A DNA stretch of 64,000 nucleotides. Source: an uncultured Eubacteriales bacterium. Its GTDB lineage: Bacteria; Bacillota; Clostridia; Oscillospirales; Oscillospiraceae. Location of the stretch: contig CAKTLJ010000006.1 of NCBI GenBank assembly GCA_934572535.1, positions 29,287 through 93,286 on the forward strand, read 5' to 3'. Positions 32,680 through 41,485 of the stretch are shown piece by piece. The translations under genes were made by a program, and so were the position numbers. How positions within the stretch are numbered: the stretch's first letter is position 1; the number at the start of each line of letters is the position of its first letter. Below the pieces are notes generated by a model. The model did no database searches, was not told the origin of the DNA, and saw nothing but the letters and a program-made list of their open reading frames with translations.

Positions 32680-33495
32680 TTATTTGAACGCAGGGATCCA
32701 CGTCATCAGGATCTCGATCAGGGGCGCGCAGAAGATCACGCTGTCGAACCGGTCCAGCACACCGCCGTGACCGGGCAGCAGATGACCGAAGTCCTTGATG
32801 TCCCGGGTTCGTTTGATGTAGGAGAAGAAGAGGTCGCCCACCTGGGACAGCGCCGCGCCCAGAATGCCGTAGACGGCCAGGAAGTAGTAGTTTACGGTCA
32901 CGTCGGTGATCTTATGGAAGATCAGACCGTAGAGCAGGCAGAGCACCACGCCGCCCACCAGACCGCCGATGGAGCCCTCCACCGTCTTGTGGGGGGAGAG
33001 TTTGGGGGCCAGCTTGCGCTTGCCCAGGTACTTGCCAGTGAGCATGGCCGCCGCGTCCACCATGAAGGGCAGGGCGATGGGCAGCAGGACGCAGGCGGTG
33101 CGGAGCTTACCATCCAGCATCCCCATGCGGACAAGGGAGGACAGGGCGTAGGAGATCAGCAGGGCGAAGAAGAAAGCGCCGCCCACCCGCTCGATCTTTA
33201 CCCTCCGTCCGCTGGCGACCGCCTCCGCAAAGACCAGGACCAGGTAGACCAGCAGGGTGGTCAGGGCGACCACACGGCGCTCTCCGGCGTAGACCCAGAA
33301 TGGGGTGGCGATGGCCAGAACGGCGGTATACAGGGCGATGCGGGGGTGGTTCATGCCGATGGCATGCATGGCCTCATAGGTGCCCACCGCCGCCAGAATG
33401 GCGATCATGGTGGGGGTAAAGGGCTTAGGCAGCACGAAGAGCATCACCAGGATCAGAGGGATGCCCACACATGCCACAATAATTCGATTTTTCAT
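32680..33495 (-). CDS. cdsA: Phosphatidate cytidylyltransferase (CdsA)
   Basis: A 271-residue integral membrane enzyme converting phosphatidic acid and CTP to CDP-diacylglycerol for phospholipids. About eight membrane helices. The signature is in [41 protein letters not shown], including the metal-binding Asp residues and the conserved KDFG...PGHGG...DRFDS pattern. It sits between uppS and dxr, the usual Firmicutes order. Confidence 0.95.
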   Translation of the reverse strand: MKNRIIVACVGIPLILVMLFVLPKPFTPTMIAILAAVGTYEAMHAIGMNHPRIALYTAVLAIATPFWVYAGERRVVALTTLLVYLVLVFAEAVASGRRVKIERVGGAFFFALLISYALSSLVRMGMLDGKLRTACVLLPIALPFMVDAAAMLTGKYLGKRKLAPKLSPHKTVEGSIGGLVGGVVLCLLYGLIFHKITDVTVNYYFLAVYGILGAALSQVGDLFFSYIKRTRDIKDFGHLLPGHGGVLDRFDSVIFCAPLIEILMTWIPAFK

Positions 33496-33570
33496 CGGAT
33501 GGACCTTCCTTTCTGCGTTGTCACGCAGCGCTTGGAACCTGGATCCCGTTCTTGGGTGCGGATGCAGGTC

Positions 33571-34323
33571 TTAAATACCGCCGAACCGGCGGCTTCTCTT
33601 TTGATAGTCAATGATGGCCTCGTTGAGGACCTTGCCGTCAAAGTCCGGCCAGAGCACGTCGGTGAAGTAGAACTCCGAATACGCCGACTGCCAGGGCAGG
33701 AAGTTGGACAGGCGCAGCTCGCCGCTGGGCCGGATGATCAGGTCGGGATCGGGGACGCCCCTGCTGTCCAGATAGGCGGAGAAGGCCGCCTCGTCCAGCG
33801 CCTCGGCCTCGACCCGGCCCTCGGCCGCGTCCTTGGCCCACGCCTTCGCCGCCCGGATGATCTCATCCCGGCCGCCGTAGTTCAGGCAGACGTTGATCTG
33901 ATACTTGGCGTCCACCCGTTCGCCCACGGAGACCGTCTCCAGGCAGAGGGCGCGAAGCTCCTCCGGCAGGGCTGTGACGTCCCCCAGGAAGCGGATGCGG
34001 AAGCCGTCCCTCTGCATCTTCTCCAGGGCCTCCAGCAGATACTTCCGCAGAAGGTCCATGATGGCGGAGACCTCCTCGGCAGGGCGCTTCCAGTTCTCCG
34101 TGGAGAAGGCGTAGACGGTCAGGTACGGGATGCCGAGATCCCGGCAGTGGTAGGCAATGGTGCGGAAGGTCTCCGCACCGGCGGCGTGCCCGGCGGTGCG
34201 AGGCAGACCGCGCTTCTTGGCCCAGCGGCCGTTGCCGTCCATAATGATAGCGATATGCTTCGGCAGGCGGGAGAGGTCGAGCGCCGCCTCCCCCGCCTGT
34301 TTTTTCGTTCTGAAAAATGCCAT
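33571..34323 (-). CDS. uppS: Isoprenyl transferase (undecaprenyl diphosphate synthase, UppS)
   Basis: A 250-residue cis-prenyltransferase that makes the C55 wall-lipid carrier. The family's start HIAIIMDGNGRWAKKRGLPRTAGHAAGAE holds the catalytic Asp and Arg; YLTVYAFSTENWKRP and PDLIIRPSGELRLSNFLPWQSAYSEFYFTD follow, covering the pyrophosphate and Mg sites. The N-terminus (about 1-20) is longer than some homologues. It follows frr by 10 bases. Confidence 0.96.
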   Translation of the reverse strand: MAFFRTKKQAGEAALDLSRLPKHIAIIMDGNGRWAKKRGLPRTAGHAAGAETFRTIAYHCRDLGIPYLTVYAFSTENWKRPAEEVSAIMDLLRKYLLEALEKMQRDGFRIRFLGDVTALPEELRALCLETVSVGERVDAKYQINVCLNYGGRDEIIRAAKAWAKDAAEGRVEAEALDEAAFSAYLDSRGVPDPDLIIRPSGELRLSNFLPWQSAYSEFYFTDVLWPDFDGKVLNEAIIDYQKRSRRFGGI

Positions 34324-34333
34324 GGTCAGCCGG

Positions 34334-34888
34334 TCACACTGCCATCAGTTCGGCTTCCTTCTTTGCGGTCAGGTCGTCGATCTCCTTGATGCGCTTGTCC
34401 GTGACCTTTTGCAGATCCTTTTCGTATTCCTTCAGGTCGTCCTCGGTGATCTCGGACTTCTTTTCCATGGCCTTCAGCTTATCCATGGCGTCCCGGCGGA
34501 TGTTGCGGATGGCGACCTTGCCGTTTTCGCCGAACTTCTTCACCTGCTTGGTCAGTTCCTTACGGCGCTCCTCGGTGAGCTGGGGGAAGTTCAGGCGGAT
34601 GACCTTGCCGTCGTTCTGGGGGTTGATGCCCAGCTCGGAGGTCAGGATGGCCTTCTCAATGGCCTTCAGCAGGGTGGCGTCCCAGGGCTGGATGACCAGG
34701 GTGCGGGGGTCGGGGGTGGAGATGCTGGCCACCTGATGGATGGGGGTCTCGGTGCCGTAGTATTCCACGCCGATCCGGTCCAGCACGCTGGCGTTGGCGC
34801 GGCCCGCGCGGACGCTGGCGAAGTCGCTCACCACCACGTCAACGGTCTTCTGCATCTTTGCATCATAATCATGGATAATATCAGACAT
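34334..34888 (-). CDS. frr: Ribosome recycling factor
   Basis: A 184-residue protein that splits post-termination ribosomes with EF-G. The three-helix bundle pattern is clear: MQKTVDVVVSDFASVRAGRANASVLDRIGVEYYGTETPIHQVASISTPDPRTLVIQPWD, then RLNFPQLTEERRKELTKQVKKFGENGKVAIRNIRRD. Start ATG 34888 has a GAGGAGGAAC site; the longer in-frame extension to 34918 has none. It overlaps pyrH by eight bases. Confidence 0.96.
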   Translation of the reverse strand: MSDIIHDYDAKMQKTVDVVVSDFASVRAGRANASVLDRIGVEYYGTETPIHQVASISTPDPRTLVIQPWDATLLKAIEKAILTSELGINPQNDGKVIRLNFPQLTEERRKELTKQVKKFGENGKVAIRNIRRDAMDKLKAMEKKSEITEDDLKEYEKDLQKVTDKRIKEIDDLTAKKEAELMAV

Positions 34889-35612
34889 TCTTTCGTTCCT
34901 CCTCAACAATAGTGCCAATGCTCTCTCCCTTCACCACGCGAAGGATATTCTCCGGGTCTGCCAGGGCGAAGATCATAACGGGGATGTGGTTTTCCATGGC
35001 CAGGGCGGTGGCGGGCAGGTCCATGACCTGCAACCCCTCTGCCAGGACCTGGGCATAGCTGATGCGGTCGTACTTCACCGCGCTGGGGTCTTTCCTGGGG
35101 TCGGCGCTGTAGACGCCGTCGATGTTCTTGGCCAGCAGGATCATGTCCGCGCCGATCTCCGCGGCCCGCAGGACGGCGGCGGTGTCCGTGGAGAAGTAGG
35201 GGTTGCCGGTGCCGCCGGCAAAGATGACCACCTTGCCCTCCTTCAGGAAGCGGTCCGCATCGGCGTAGGTGTACCGCTGGGCCACCGGCCCCATCTCGAA
35301 GGACGTCAGCACCCGGGCCTCCTGGCCCTTCTGCTCCAGCACGTCCTGGACGGCCAGGCTGTTGATGACTGTGGCCAGCATCCCCATCTGGTCGGCGCGG
35401 CTGCGCTCCATCTTGTCGCCGCCGTCCTTCAGACCCCGCCAGATGTTGCCGCCGCCCACCACGAGGCCGACCTCCACGCCCAGCTGCGCGCAGGCCTTCA
35501 CAACGTCGCAGACTTGGTGGATAAAGCCGAAGTCATGACCGCGGCCCGGCGCACCGGCAAGGGCCTCGCCGCTGATCTTCAGCAGAACTCGTTTGTACTT
35601 TGGTTTGTCCAT
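34881..35612 (-). CDS. pyrH: UMP kinase (PyrH)
   Basis: A 243-residue amino-acid-kinase-fold enzyme phosphorylating UMP to UDP. Motifs: KRVLLKISGEALAG, VGLVVGGGNIWRG, MGMLATVINSLAVQDVLE, IFAGGTGNPYFSTDTAAVLRA, ADMILLAKNIDGVYSADPRKDP. First gene of the pyrH-frr-uppS-cdsA-dxr-rseP-ispG-polC run. A GGGAGG site precedes the ATG. No convincing consensus promoter was found in the AT-rich 60 bases upstream, although one is likely there. Confidence 0.96.
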   Translation of the reverse strand: MDKPKYKRVLLKISGEALAGAPGRGHDFGFIHQVCDVVKACAQLGVEVGLVVGGGNIWRGLKDGGDKMERSRADQMGMLATVINSLAVQDVLEQKGQEARVLTSFEMGPVAQRYTYADADRFLKEGKVVIFAGGTGNPYFSTDTAAVLRAAEIGADMILLAKNIDGVYSADPRKDPSAVKYDRISYAQVLAEGLQVMDLPATALAMENHIPVMIFALADPENILRVVKGESIGTIVEEERKNV

Positions 35613-35729
35613 AGTTTCCTTAACCTCCCGGCGCCTGAGCGCAGAAATTCAAGTCTGTTCTATTTTAATATAATTCTTCGAGTTTGCATAGAGGGTTTTC
35701 AAAGTTTTTCAAAAAAAGAGGGCCTAGAA

Positions 35730-35767
35730 GACAAAGAAAGAAGGACCCGGCAAACATCGGGTCCTTC
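35730..35767 (-). terminator. Terminator of the symporter operon
   Basis: GAAGGACCCG (35740-35749) pairs with CGGGTCCTTC (35758-35767), followed on the minus strand by the T-rich TTTCTTTG. It lies about 115 bases after the symporter stop. The remaining 35613-35881 holds the pyrH upstream region and a TTGTCGAAAAAG motif (see the repeat entry). Confidence 0.7.
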
Positions 35768-35881
35768 TCAGCTTGTCGAAAAAGTCTGTGCCTTTCCCGA
35801 TAGAGGGGGGGATGGCAGTCTGCCGCGCGCAGGTCCTGTGCGCGCCAGCCTGAGCAGTATGTTCTCCATCGGATACAGGCA

Positions 35882-37486
35882 TCAGCTCGACGGGATAAAA
35901 GAATAAAACAAGATGCAGAACAGCAGCAAAACCCCTGCCACGCTGATCACACCTCCCATTATCACTCGTCTCGCCCGATGATATCCTTTAAGCAGCTTGG
36001 GAAGGGCCTCGGGAACGGTCCATGCCTCGCGAATCACCAAATCAGAAAGCTGGGCGTTCCTGATCAGGTAGTGCCGTCTGGCATCCTCTGGATCTACCGG
36101 TTCGCGCAAAGTAACCGTCAAAGAAACCAGAATGGAGATCACCATACTGAAAATATAGGGGGCGATGTCCCAGGGAAGGACAAGCTCCTGGACCGTCGTG
36201 AGCACTTGCAGGATCGTAAGCACCAGCGCCCCAGAGATCATCCCGTAAAAAGCTGCCGTAGAGGTATAGCGTCGCCAAAGCAGGCCCATCAGGATCGTAG
36301 GCAGCCAACTGGCCGCGAAAATACCACAAGCAAAGATAGAGAGGTCAAAGCCGCTGCCGGGCTGGAGGTATGCGACCGCCCCACCGATCCCAATCGCAAG
36401 AACCTGGGCGATCCTCGCTCTCTTCAAGTCATTCAAATTCTCGGTCTTATCCTGGTTTAGTAAGCCATGCAAATCCCGAGAGATGGAAAATCCCGCCAGA
36501 CAGAACAGAACGGAGGCCGTGGAAATCGCCGCCGTGAGGATCCCCCCCACGCCAACAAGCCCTCCCAAAAGAGGAGAGTACTTCCGGAAGGCTTGAAGGA
36601 TCACGCGCTCCTGGGGAACGATTCCGGGCTCCACGCCTTGCATAAGGCCAGCGGTAAAGTAGAGAAGAAATGAGATCAAGGCGATAAGTGCCACGCTGAT
36701 TACAGTTGCTTTCAAAACCGCAAAGTCATTTTTTGCAGGGAAGACCCGGGTGATGATCACCGGAGAGCCAGCAAAGAAGGTAAACCACAGAATCATTTGT
36801 GATATTCGGTATCCGGCAGACATGTCATGGATGCCCTGCACAGACCAAAACGCTTCCGGCAGTGCTTGGACGGCTTCCGGATAGATGTTGTATATGACCA
36901 TTGGACAAACGACAAAGGCCGTCACGAGCACCACCGCAAACATAAGCGTGTCTGTCATCATAATTCCCCAGGTGCCCCCCGGCACGCAGAAGAACATGAT
37001 CGCCAGGGTGAAGATCAGGATAATTCCCCCGTAAGAGATCCCCGTAGCTTCACTGAGGATCGTGCCAATAGAAACCAGCTGACCAATTCCGTAGATCTCC
37101 ATGACGGTCACCATAATGATCAGGGCCAGGCAGGTCACGTTGTTGTCCGAGAAGCGTTTTGCGAAGTAATCTGCCATCGTATAACAGCCGATGGCCTTCA
37201 TTTTCCGTCCAATAAACAGAATTGCCACCAGCATACCAAACCACGCGCCTGGTTGCGCTGTGGTAAGAAGCAGAAAAGGGCCGTTTTCATAGCAGACGCC
37301 CGGACCCGAGCTCATAGTCACCGCACTGATGTAGGACATGCAGATGCCGCACACCAAAAAAAGCGTGGGCGCTTTTTCCTCCATGACATAAAAGCTATCC
37401 CCATTGCGGATCTTCCGCGCCATACACAGCCCTACAACGCCAAATAAAAGCAAGATCACCAACATGGTAAGAGAAACCAAATTCAC
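35882..37486 (-). CDS. Sodium:solute symporter family (SSS) transporter
   Basis: A 534-residue membrane protein with about 13 helices, recognised as SSS (LeuT fold): KIRNGDSFYVMEEKAPTLFL, a first core helix SYISAVTMSSGPGVCYENG, MADYFAKRFSDNNVTCLALI, VPGGTWGIMMTDTLMF, and ILTAAISTASVLFCLAGFSISRDLHG, which is where the Na2 site lies. Substrate unknown; neighbours (amidohydrolase, GAF-LuxR) suggest an organic acid, amide or amino acid. The start is GTG 37486, seven bases after GGAGGAGG, and its GTGA overlaps the stop of a 54-residue membrane peptide. Its bases are less GC-rich than the housekeeping genes next door. Confidence 0.85.
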   Translation of the reverse strand: MNLVSLTMLVILLLFGVVGLCMARKIRNGDSFYVMEEKAPTLFLVCGICMSYISAVTMSSGPGVCYENGPFLLLTTAQPGAWFGMLVAILFIGRKMKAIGCYTMADYFAKRFSDNNVTCLALIIMVTVMEIYGIGQLVSIGTILSEATGISYGGIILIFTLAIMFFCVPGGTWGIMMTDTLMFAVVLVTAFVVCPMVIYNIYPEAVQALPEAFWSVQGIHDMSAGYRISQMILWFTFFAGSPVIITRVFPAKNDFAVLKATVISVALIALISFLLYFTAGLMQGVEPGIVPQERVILQAFRKYSPLLGGLVGVGGILTAAISTASVLFCLAGFSISRDLHGLLNQDKTENLNDLKRARIAQVLAIGIGGAVAYLQPGSGFDLSIFACGIFAASWLPTILMGLLWRRYTSTAAFYGMISGALVLTILQVLTTVQELVLPWDIAPYIFSMVISILVSLTVTLREPVDPEDARRHYLIRNAQLSDLVIREAWTVPEALPKLLKGYHRARRVIMGGVISVAGVLLLFCILFYSFIPSS

Positions 37487-37647
37487 GATCCATCCTCCTC
37501 CCCCCATAGTTGCTCGGGAGTCTTGTCCCAAGGCTGGCTTCGGCTCAATTCCCGGAGCAAAGGCAGGTACTCCTTTTTTAAGATATAGACTCCGGTGCCC
37601 GCCGCGGCCAAGACCGCGCCGATGGTCAGAAGCGCAAATACTACCAC
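37483..37647 (-). CDS. 54-residue single-span membrane peptide, symporter accessory candidate
   Basis: A GTG-started frame encoding VVFALLTIGAVLAAAGTGVY then a charged tail (ILKKEYLPLLRELSRS...QLWGEEDGS). One membrane helix of about 20 residues followed by a helical cytoplasmic tail. It overlaps the LuxR stop by seven bases upstream and the symporter GTG by four bases downstream, so it is wedged with translational coupling on both sides. An AAAGGA site lies nine bases before the GTG. Small partner subunits are known for several secondary transporters (for example YhdT with PanF, MetS with MetP), and I infer such a role. No homologue could be checked. Confidence 0.65.
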   Translation of the reverse strand: MVVFALLTIGAVLAAAGTGVYILKKEYLPLLRELSRSQPWDKTPEQLWGEEDGS

Positions 37648-38852
37648 AGGTAATCATCCTTTCTGGTCTGGGCCTCAAATTCCTGCCTGAACTGTTCTGA
37701 AATCAGATATTTCACATAGGTAAGGAACAATTCCTGCCGACTTCTCACCCCCAACTTGGCGTATCCGTTTTGGAAATGAGATTTAACCGTAAAGAGACTT
37801 ATATGCAGCGTCTCGGCAATCTTTTGATTTTCCATACCTTCCAGAGCCAGACGAATAAGATCCAGCTCCCGGTTGGTTAGGCTGTATTGGCGGCGGAGCG
37901 TTTGGAAGAAACGCTGCTGGATCTGTTCCGCCGCAGACCCAGAGGGAAGGGAATTGTCAGAATCATGGAACTTCGTTTGAGAGAAGATGACAACAAATTC
38001 GTACGAGAGCGCCCCCTGCACATCCGGGTGGACGATCATGCTGACTTTGGCAGTACCGTCCAGGAGAGGGATTTGCCGAAAGTCTGGCGGACCGGAGGCA
38101 TCTCCAGAGAGCTCACCGTCCTCCTTCATCTCCTGGCAGCAGTTTCGAATGGTTCGGAAAAACTCTCGCTGCCGGGCCGGGGAAGACTCTAACTGCATGA
38201 GGAAACGCTCTGCGGATTCATTCCCCTCTCGAACCGTTAACATTCCATCCAGAATCACCATAACGTCCGGAATGGTTTTATAGACCTTTTGTGCCAAGTC
38301 AGCCTGGACCGCAAGATCATTAAACCGGATGGAAGTCTCGATCCCCGCAGAGAAATGGTCGTGGAGTCGCTCCATTATGGCGACCTCTTGGGGACTGAAA
38401 TCCGTAAAGATCTGGGAGCGGAACAGCATGACCGTTCCCAAAAGAGCCCCTGAGGCATTGCGGCTGTTTAGAATCAGGCGATACTCAACGTCATATTTCC
38501 GAAGAAATTCTTGATAGAATCGGGAGCTTCGCCGCTCTTCCTGGTGAATGCGGCTGCTCTCCAGGAAGACCTTTTCCTGGCTCTGAAAAATCTGCCAACT
38601 CAGATAGTCTAGCTGGAAATAGGTATTCAAATATTCCCGGATCATCGCTCCTCCACACCGCACCTCCGCGCAAGGAGCGCACTGTCGTTGACCCTCTTGA
38701 TGGAGGAACACGGCTGCCTTCTCATAAGGAACGATCTTCCCCAACATTTGCAAAAACTTTTGAGACATCACATTGAGATCCCGCACCGACTGAAACAGGA
38801 ACACAATGTCCATCAAAGTATTCATTTCTGATAGATTCGAAGTGGGTTCCAT
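37641..38852 (-). CDS. GAF-like sensor / LuxR-type DNA-binding regulator
   Basis: A 403-residue regulator. The N-terminal half (about 10-190) looks like a GAF-type sensor (FLQMLGKIVPYEKAAVFLHQEG and SGALLGTVMLFRSQIFTDFSPQEVAIMERLHDHFS). A PAS-like middle follows (KTIPDVMVILDGMLTVREGNESAERFL). The C-terminus is a LuxR helix-turn-helix: YSLTNRELDLIRLALEGMENQKIAETLHISLFTVKSHFQNGYAKLGVRSRQELF. There is no receiver domain. I take ATG 38852 (MEPTSNLSEMN) after a GAGAGG site; the open frame extends to 38906. It is translationally linked to the symporter and probably controls the cassette. Confidence 0.82.
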   Translation of the reverse strand: MEPTSNLSEMNTLMDIVFLFQSVRDLNVMSQKFLQMLGKIVPYEKAAVFLHQEGQRQCAPCAEVRCGGAMIREYLNTYFQLDYLSWQIFQSQEKVFLESSRIHQEERRSSRFYQEFLRKYDVEYRLILNSRNASGALLGTVMLFRSQIFTDFSPQEVAIMERLHDHFSAGIETSIRFNDLAVQADLAQKVYKTIPDVMVILDGMLTVREGNESAERFLMQLESSPARQREFFRTIRNCCQEMKEDGELSGDASGPPDFRQIPLLDGTAKVSMIVHPDVQGALSYEFVVIFSQTKFHDSDNSLPSGSAAEQIQQRFFQTLRRQYSLTNRELDLIRLALEGMENQKIAETLHISLFTVKSHFQNGYAKLGVRSRQELFLTYVKYLISEQFRQEFEAQTRKDDYLW

Positions 38853-39028
38853 AGTACCAGCCTCTCCCGTTGCTCCTAAGAGCGATTTCAGGTGGAAAGC
38901 AGGCAATCCGGATGCGAAACGCGTCCGGAGTACCTACCGAAAAGAGATAGAGATGTAAGTAATATGAATAATATACAGGAAAACGCAAACATTGAACAGC
39001 GGAAATGTTTTCCAGCGAAATACTGCAC

Positions 39029-40627
39029 TTATGCCTGGTATACGATCTGTCCGTCCAGCACGGTCATGAGAACCTCCAGATCCAGAATGCCTTCCGGCTG
39101 CGTCTCCAGAGGGTTCAGGCTCAGAACGGCGAAGTCAGCCATTTTCCCCGGGGTAATGGATCCCTTTTTATCCTCCTCGAAGGTGTGGTGCGCACCCGCC
39201 ATAGTAAGCGCATACAAAGCCTGTTCCATAGTGAGGCATTCTTTTCTTCCGCAGTCCTGACCGGCAATGGTCCGGCGGACGGTCGAAGCGTACATTCCGT
39301 ATTTGGGATGGCAACTTTCGACGGGACAGTCGCTTCCGATCGAGACAGGGATCCCCATTTGGAAGCAGGTTTGCATAGGAAACTCATAGGCGACCCGTTC
39401 CGCGATGGCGCTGACATGTGCTTTCCCCAGGAAATAGAGAAACGCAGGGTTCATGCTAAGATCAAGTCCCAGTTTCTTCATCCGCTCCAGCAGGTGGGGA
39501 TAGGACATGGAGGCGTGCTCGATTCGATGTCTATGGTCCGTACGCGGGAGCGCCGCTTGGGCGGCTTCATAGGCGGTGAGGATCATATCCAGGGTATGAT
39601 CGCCGATGCCATGAATGGATATTTGATACCCGGCCTCATGGGCGGCCCGAACCTTCTCATTCAGTTCTTCCTGCTCCATATAGATAAGTCCCTTGCCATA
39701 GGGAGGCGCCAGGTAGGGCTCCGTCATACCGGCGGTCATGCCGCTCAGGGAGCCGTCCATGAAAAACTTTACGCAACCGAAGCGGAAGCGGTCCGTTCCG
39801 AAATTACTGGGGATACCCATGGCCTGAATCTGCTCGGAAACCTCGGGAGACATCAGCGCAGAAGTGCGAACCGTGAGCAGACCGCTCTGGCTGCTCTCGC
39901 ACCAGGCAGGGATCTCACCATGGATCTCAAGCAAGGTGCTGCCGTCACAGGTGCTGGTGATCCCATAGGAATTATAGACCTTACTGGCCAATCCTATGGC
40001 GGACTTCAGGTCTTCCTTTCCCGGAGGCGGGATGACGCTTTTCACAAAGGTCTGGGCATCGTCCTGAAGTAACCCTGTCGCCTGGCCATGCTCATCCCGA
40101 ACGATGCAGCCTCCCTGGGGGTCAGGGGTGTTTTCGCTGATCCCTCCCAGCTCTAAAGCCATGCGATTGGCCACCACCATGTGATAGCAGGTTCGGGTGA
40201 TCATCACCGGGTTGTTCGGAGCCGCCTGCGTGAGGTCGTCCGCAGTGGGCACACGCCCTTCCTCCATACGGCTCTCGTCCCAACCCCAACCCCGAATCCA
40301 CTCACCGGGCTTCAACTGCGCAGCGCGTTGGGCAATGAGCCCCTTCATTTTGGCGATGCTGGGACAGACTTCAGGCGTCAGATCCACAGTGGCTAACTCC
40401 AGGCCATACTGGAGCAGATGACTGTGTCCGTCGTTGAAGCCCGGAACCATGGTCTTTCCGTCCAGGTGGATCATTTTTGTGTCAGGCCCTGCCATCTCCT
40501 CGATCTCCTTCCGCCCTCCCACAGCCAGGATACGGCCTCCGGAGACGGCCACTGCTTCTGCTTTTGGCAGCGCCGAGTCCATGGTGAGGATGGTTCCACC
40601 GGTAAAAATAGTATCCGCTTTCATCAT
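39029..40627 (-). CDS. Amidohydrolase family 3 (YtcJ-like metal-dependent hydrolase)
   Basis: A 532-residue enzyme of the amidohydrolase superfamily. It starts ADTIFTGGTILTMDSALPKAEAVAVSGGRILAVG (the small beta-sandwich), has the metal pair HSH in GFNDGHSHLLQYG, then the YtcJ-type ISIHGIGDHTLDMIL and HRIEHASMSYPHLLERM, the acidic GSDCPVESCHPKYGMYASTVR, and ends GKMADFAVLSLNPLETQPEGI. Family members cleave amides, N-formyl or cyclic substrates; the substrate here is unknown. It has no signal peptide, so it acts in the cytosol, probably on a solute taken up by a neighbouring carrier. An AAGGGG-type site precedes the ATG. Confidence 0.88.
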   Translation of the reverse strand: MMKADTIFTGGTILTMDSALPKAEAVAVSGGRILAVGGRKEIEEMAGPDTKMIHLDGKTMVPGFNDGHSHLLQYGLELATVDLTPEVCPSIAKMKGLIAQRAAQLKPGEWIRGWGWDESRMEEGRVPTADDLTQAAPNNPVMITRTCYHMVVANRMALELGGISENTPDPQGGCIVRDEHGQATGLLQDDAQTFVKSVIPPPGKEDLKSAIGLASKVYNSYGITSTCDGSTLLEIHGEIPAWCESSQSGLLTVRTSALMSPEVSEQIQAMGIPSNFGTDRFRFGCVKFFMDGSLSGMTAGMTEPYLAPPYGKGLIYMEQEELNEKVRAAHEAGYQISIHGIGDHTLDMILTAYEAAQAALPRTDHRHRIEHASMSYPHLLERMKKLGLDLSMNPAFLYFLGKAHVSAIAERVAYEFPMQTCFQMGIPVSIGSDCPVESCHPKYGMYASTVRRTIAGQDCGRKECLTMEQALYALTMAGAHHTFEEDKKGSITPGKMADFAVLSLNPLETQPEGILDLEVLMTVLDGQIVYQA

Positions 40628-40666
40628 AATAGGACCCCTTTCTTCCCTGTGTTTTATCTCCGGCGG

Positions 40667-41239
40667 TCAGCCAACCTGGGAGGCGGCTTTCCCAGCCAGT
40701 TTTTCCTTCATCTTGAAAAATCGCATGGTGAGCTTGTCCAGACCGCCCCGATAGTAGTCAAAGACCTGGATGTCCTGATCCCCTCCGACCTCCAACTTTA
40801 CCAGAGCCAAAGGATACCAAACCAGCCTTTCTCCAGGTAGGACGCGATGGGACGGTGGTTTGATCATGCGTTTGGTGTCAACCAATGCTTCCAGTCGGGC
40901 CGTCTCCCGCGCCGCCTCAGCAGACACTTCTTGATCCATAAAGATGGCGCAGGTTTGGAGTTGGGCCGTCTCCAAGTGCCCCTTGAGGAGCATACCGCGG
41001 TTGGTGATGGCATTTACCATGATGGTGTAGGTCTTTCGGATCGTGCCTTGTCCGGGCGCTTGGAGATCCATCTCCACATCTACAAACCAAAATGGGATAT
41101 ACAAGGGAACTGAGGACAGCCACTTGAACTGTTTGCGGAGAAAGGCAGGCTTTCGAACCTTTTCCACACTTTCTCTGGCGGTGGCTTCCGTGAAATGCGG
41201 GCAAATGATTTCCGCATATTTGACCGTCTGCGTAGTCAT
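40667..41239 (-). CDS. Protein of unknown function in the transporter island, 190 residues
   Basis: No family recognised. A soluble alpha/beta protein without signal or membrane segments. Distinctive stretches: YAEIICPHFTEATARESVEKVRKPAFLR, LSSVPLYIPFWFVDVEMDL, TIMVNAITNRGMLLKGHLETAQ and a basic C-terminus. It lies 50 bases after the small membrane peptide and 39 bases before the amidohydrolase, in the same direction, behind an AGGAGG site, so it belongs to the operon. It could be a regulatory or substrate-handling subunit; that is a guess from context. Confidence 0.75.
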   Translation of the reverse strand: MTTQTVKYAEIICPHFTEATARESVEKVRKPAFLRKQFKWLSSVPLYIPFWFVDVEMDLQAPGQGTIRKTYTIMVNAITNRGMLLKGHLETAQLQTCAIFMDQEVSAEAARETARLEALVDTKRMIKPPSHRVLPGERLVWYPLALVKLEVGGDQDIQVFDYYRGGLDKLTMRFFKMKEKLAGKAASQVG

Positions 41240-41289
41240 GGGTAGTTCCTCCTATCTTCGGTTCTGTGGGGACGAAAGAGTAGCGTTCT

Positions 41290-41439
41290 TTATTCGCGTT
41301 GATTCTTCTCCTGCTGGCGTTTTTTTGCTTTTTCCGCCTTTATGGGAGCCATAAGCTCCAGAAAACCCTTGATTGCTACGATGATGACGACCGCAGTACA
41401 GACAATGAGCGCCAGATAGAACATAAATTGAACGACCAT
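41290..41439 (-). CDS. 49-residue single-span membrane peptide, symporter accessory candidate
   Basis: Starts MVVQFMFYLALIVCTAVVIIVAIKGF: one membrane helix (about 4-26), then a highly charged tail (MAPIKAEKAKKRQQEKNQRE). ATG 41439 is preceded by a perfect AAAGGAGGT site; an upstream in-frame ATG at 41499 overlaps the symporter end and lacks one. It sits 46 bases after the second SSS transporter. It is the same size and topology class as the 54-residue peptide beside the first SSS transporter, although the sequences differ. Confidence 0.75.
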   Translation of the reverse strand: MVVQFMFYLALIVCTAVVIIVAIKGFLELMAPIKAEKAKKRQQEKNQRE

Positions 41440-41485
41440 AGGGGTACCTCCTTTACCTTGGTTGGGTTCGTCGGAATGCGTACGT

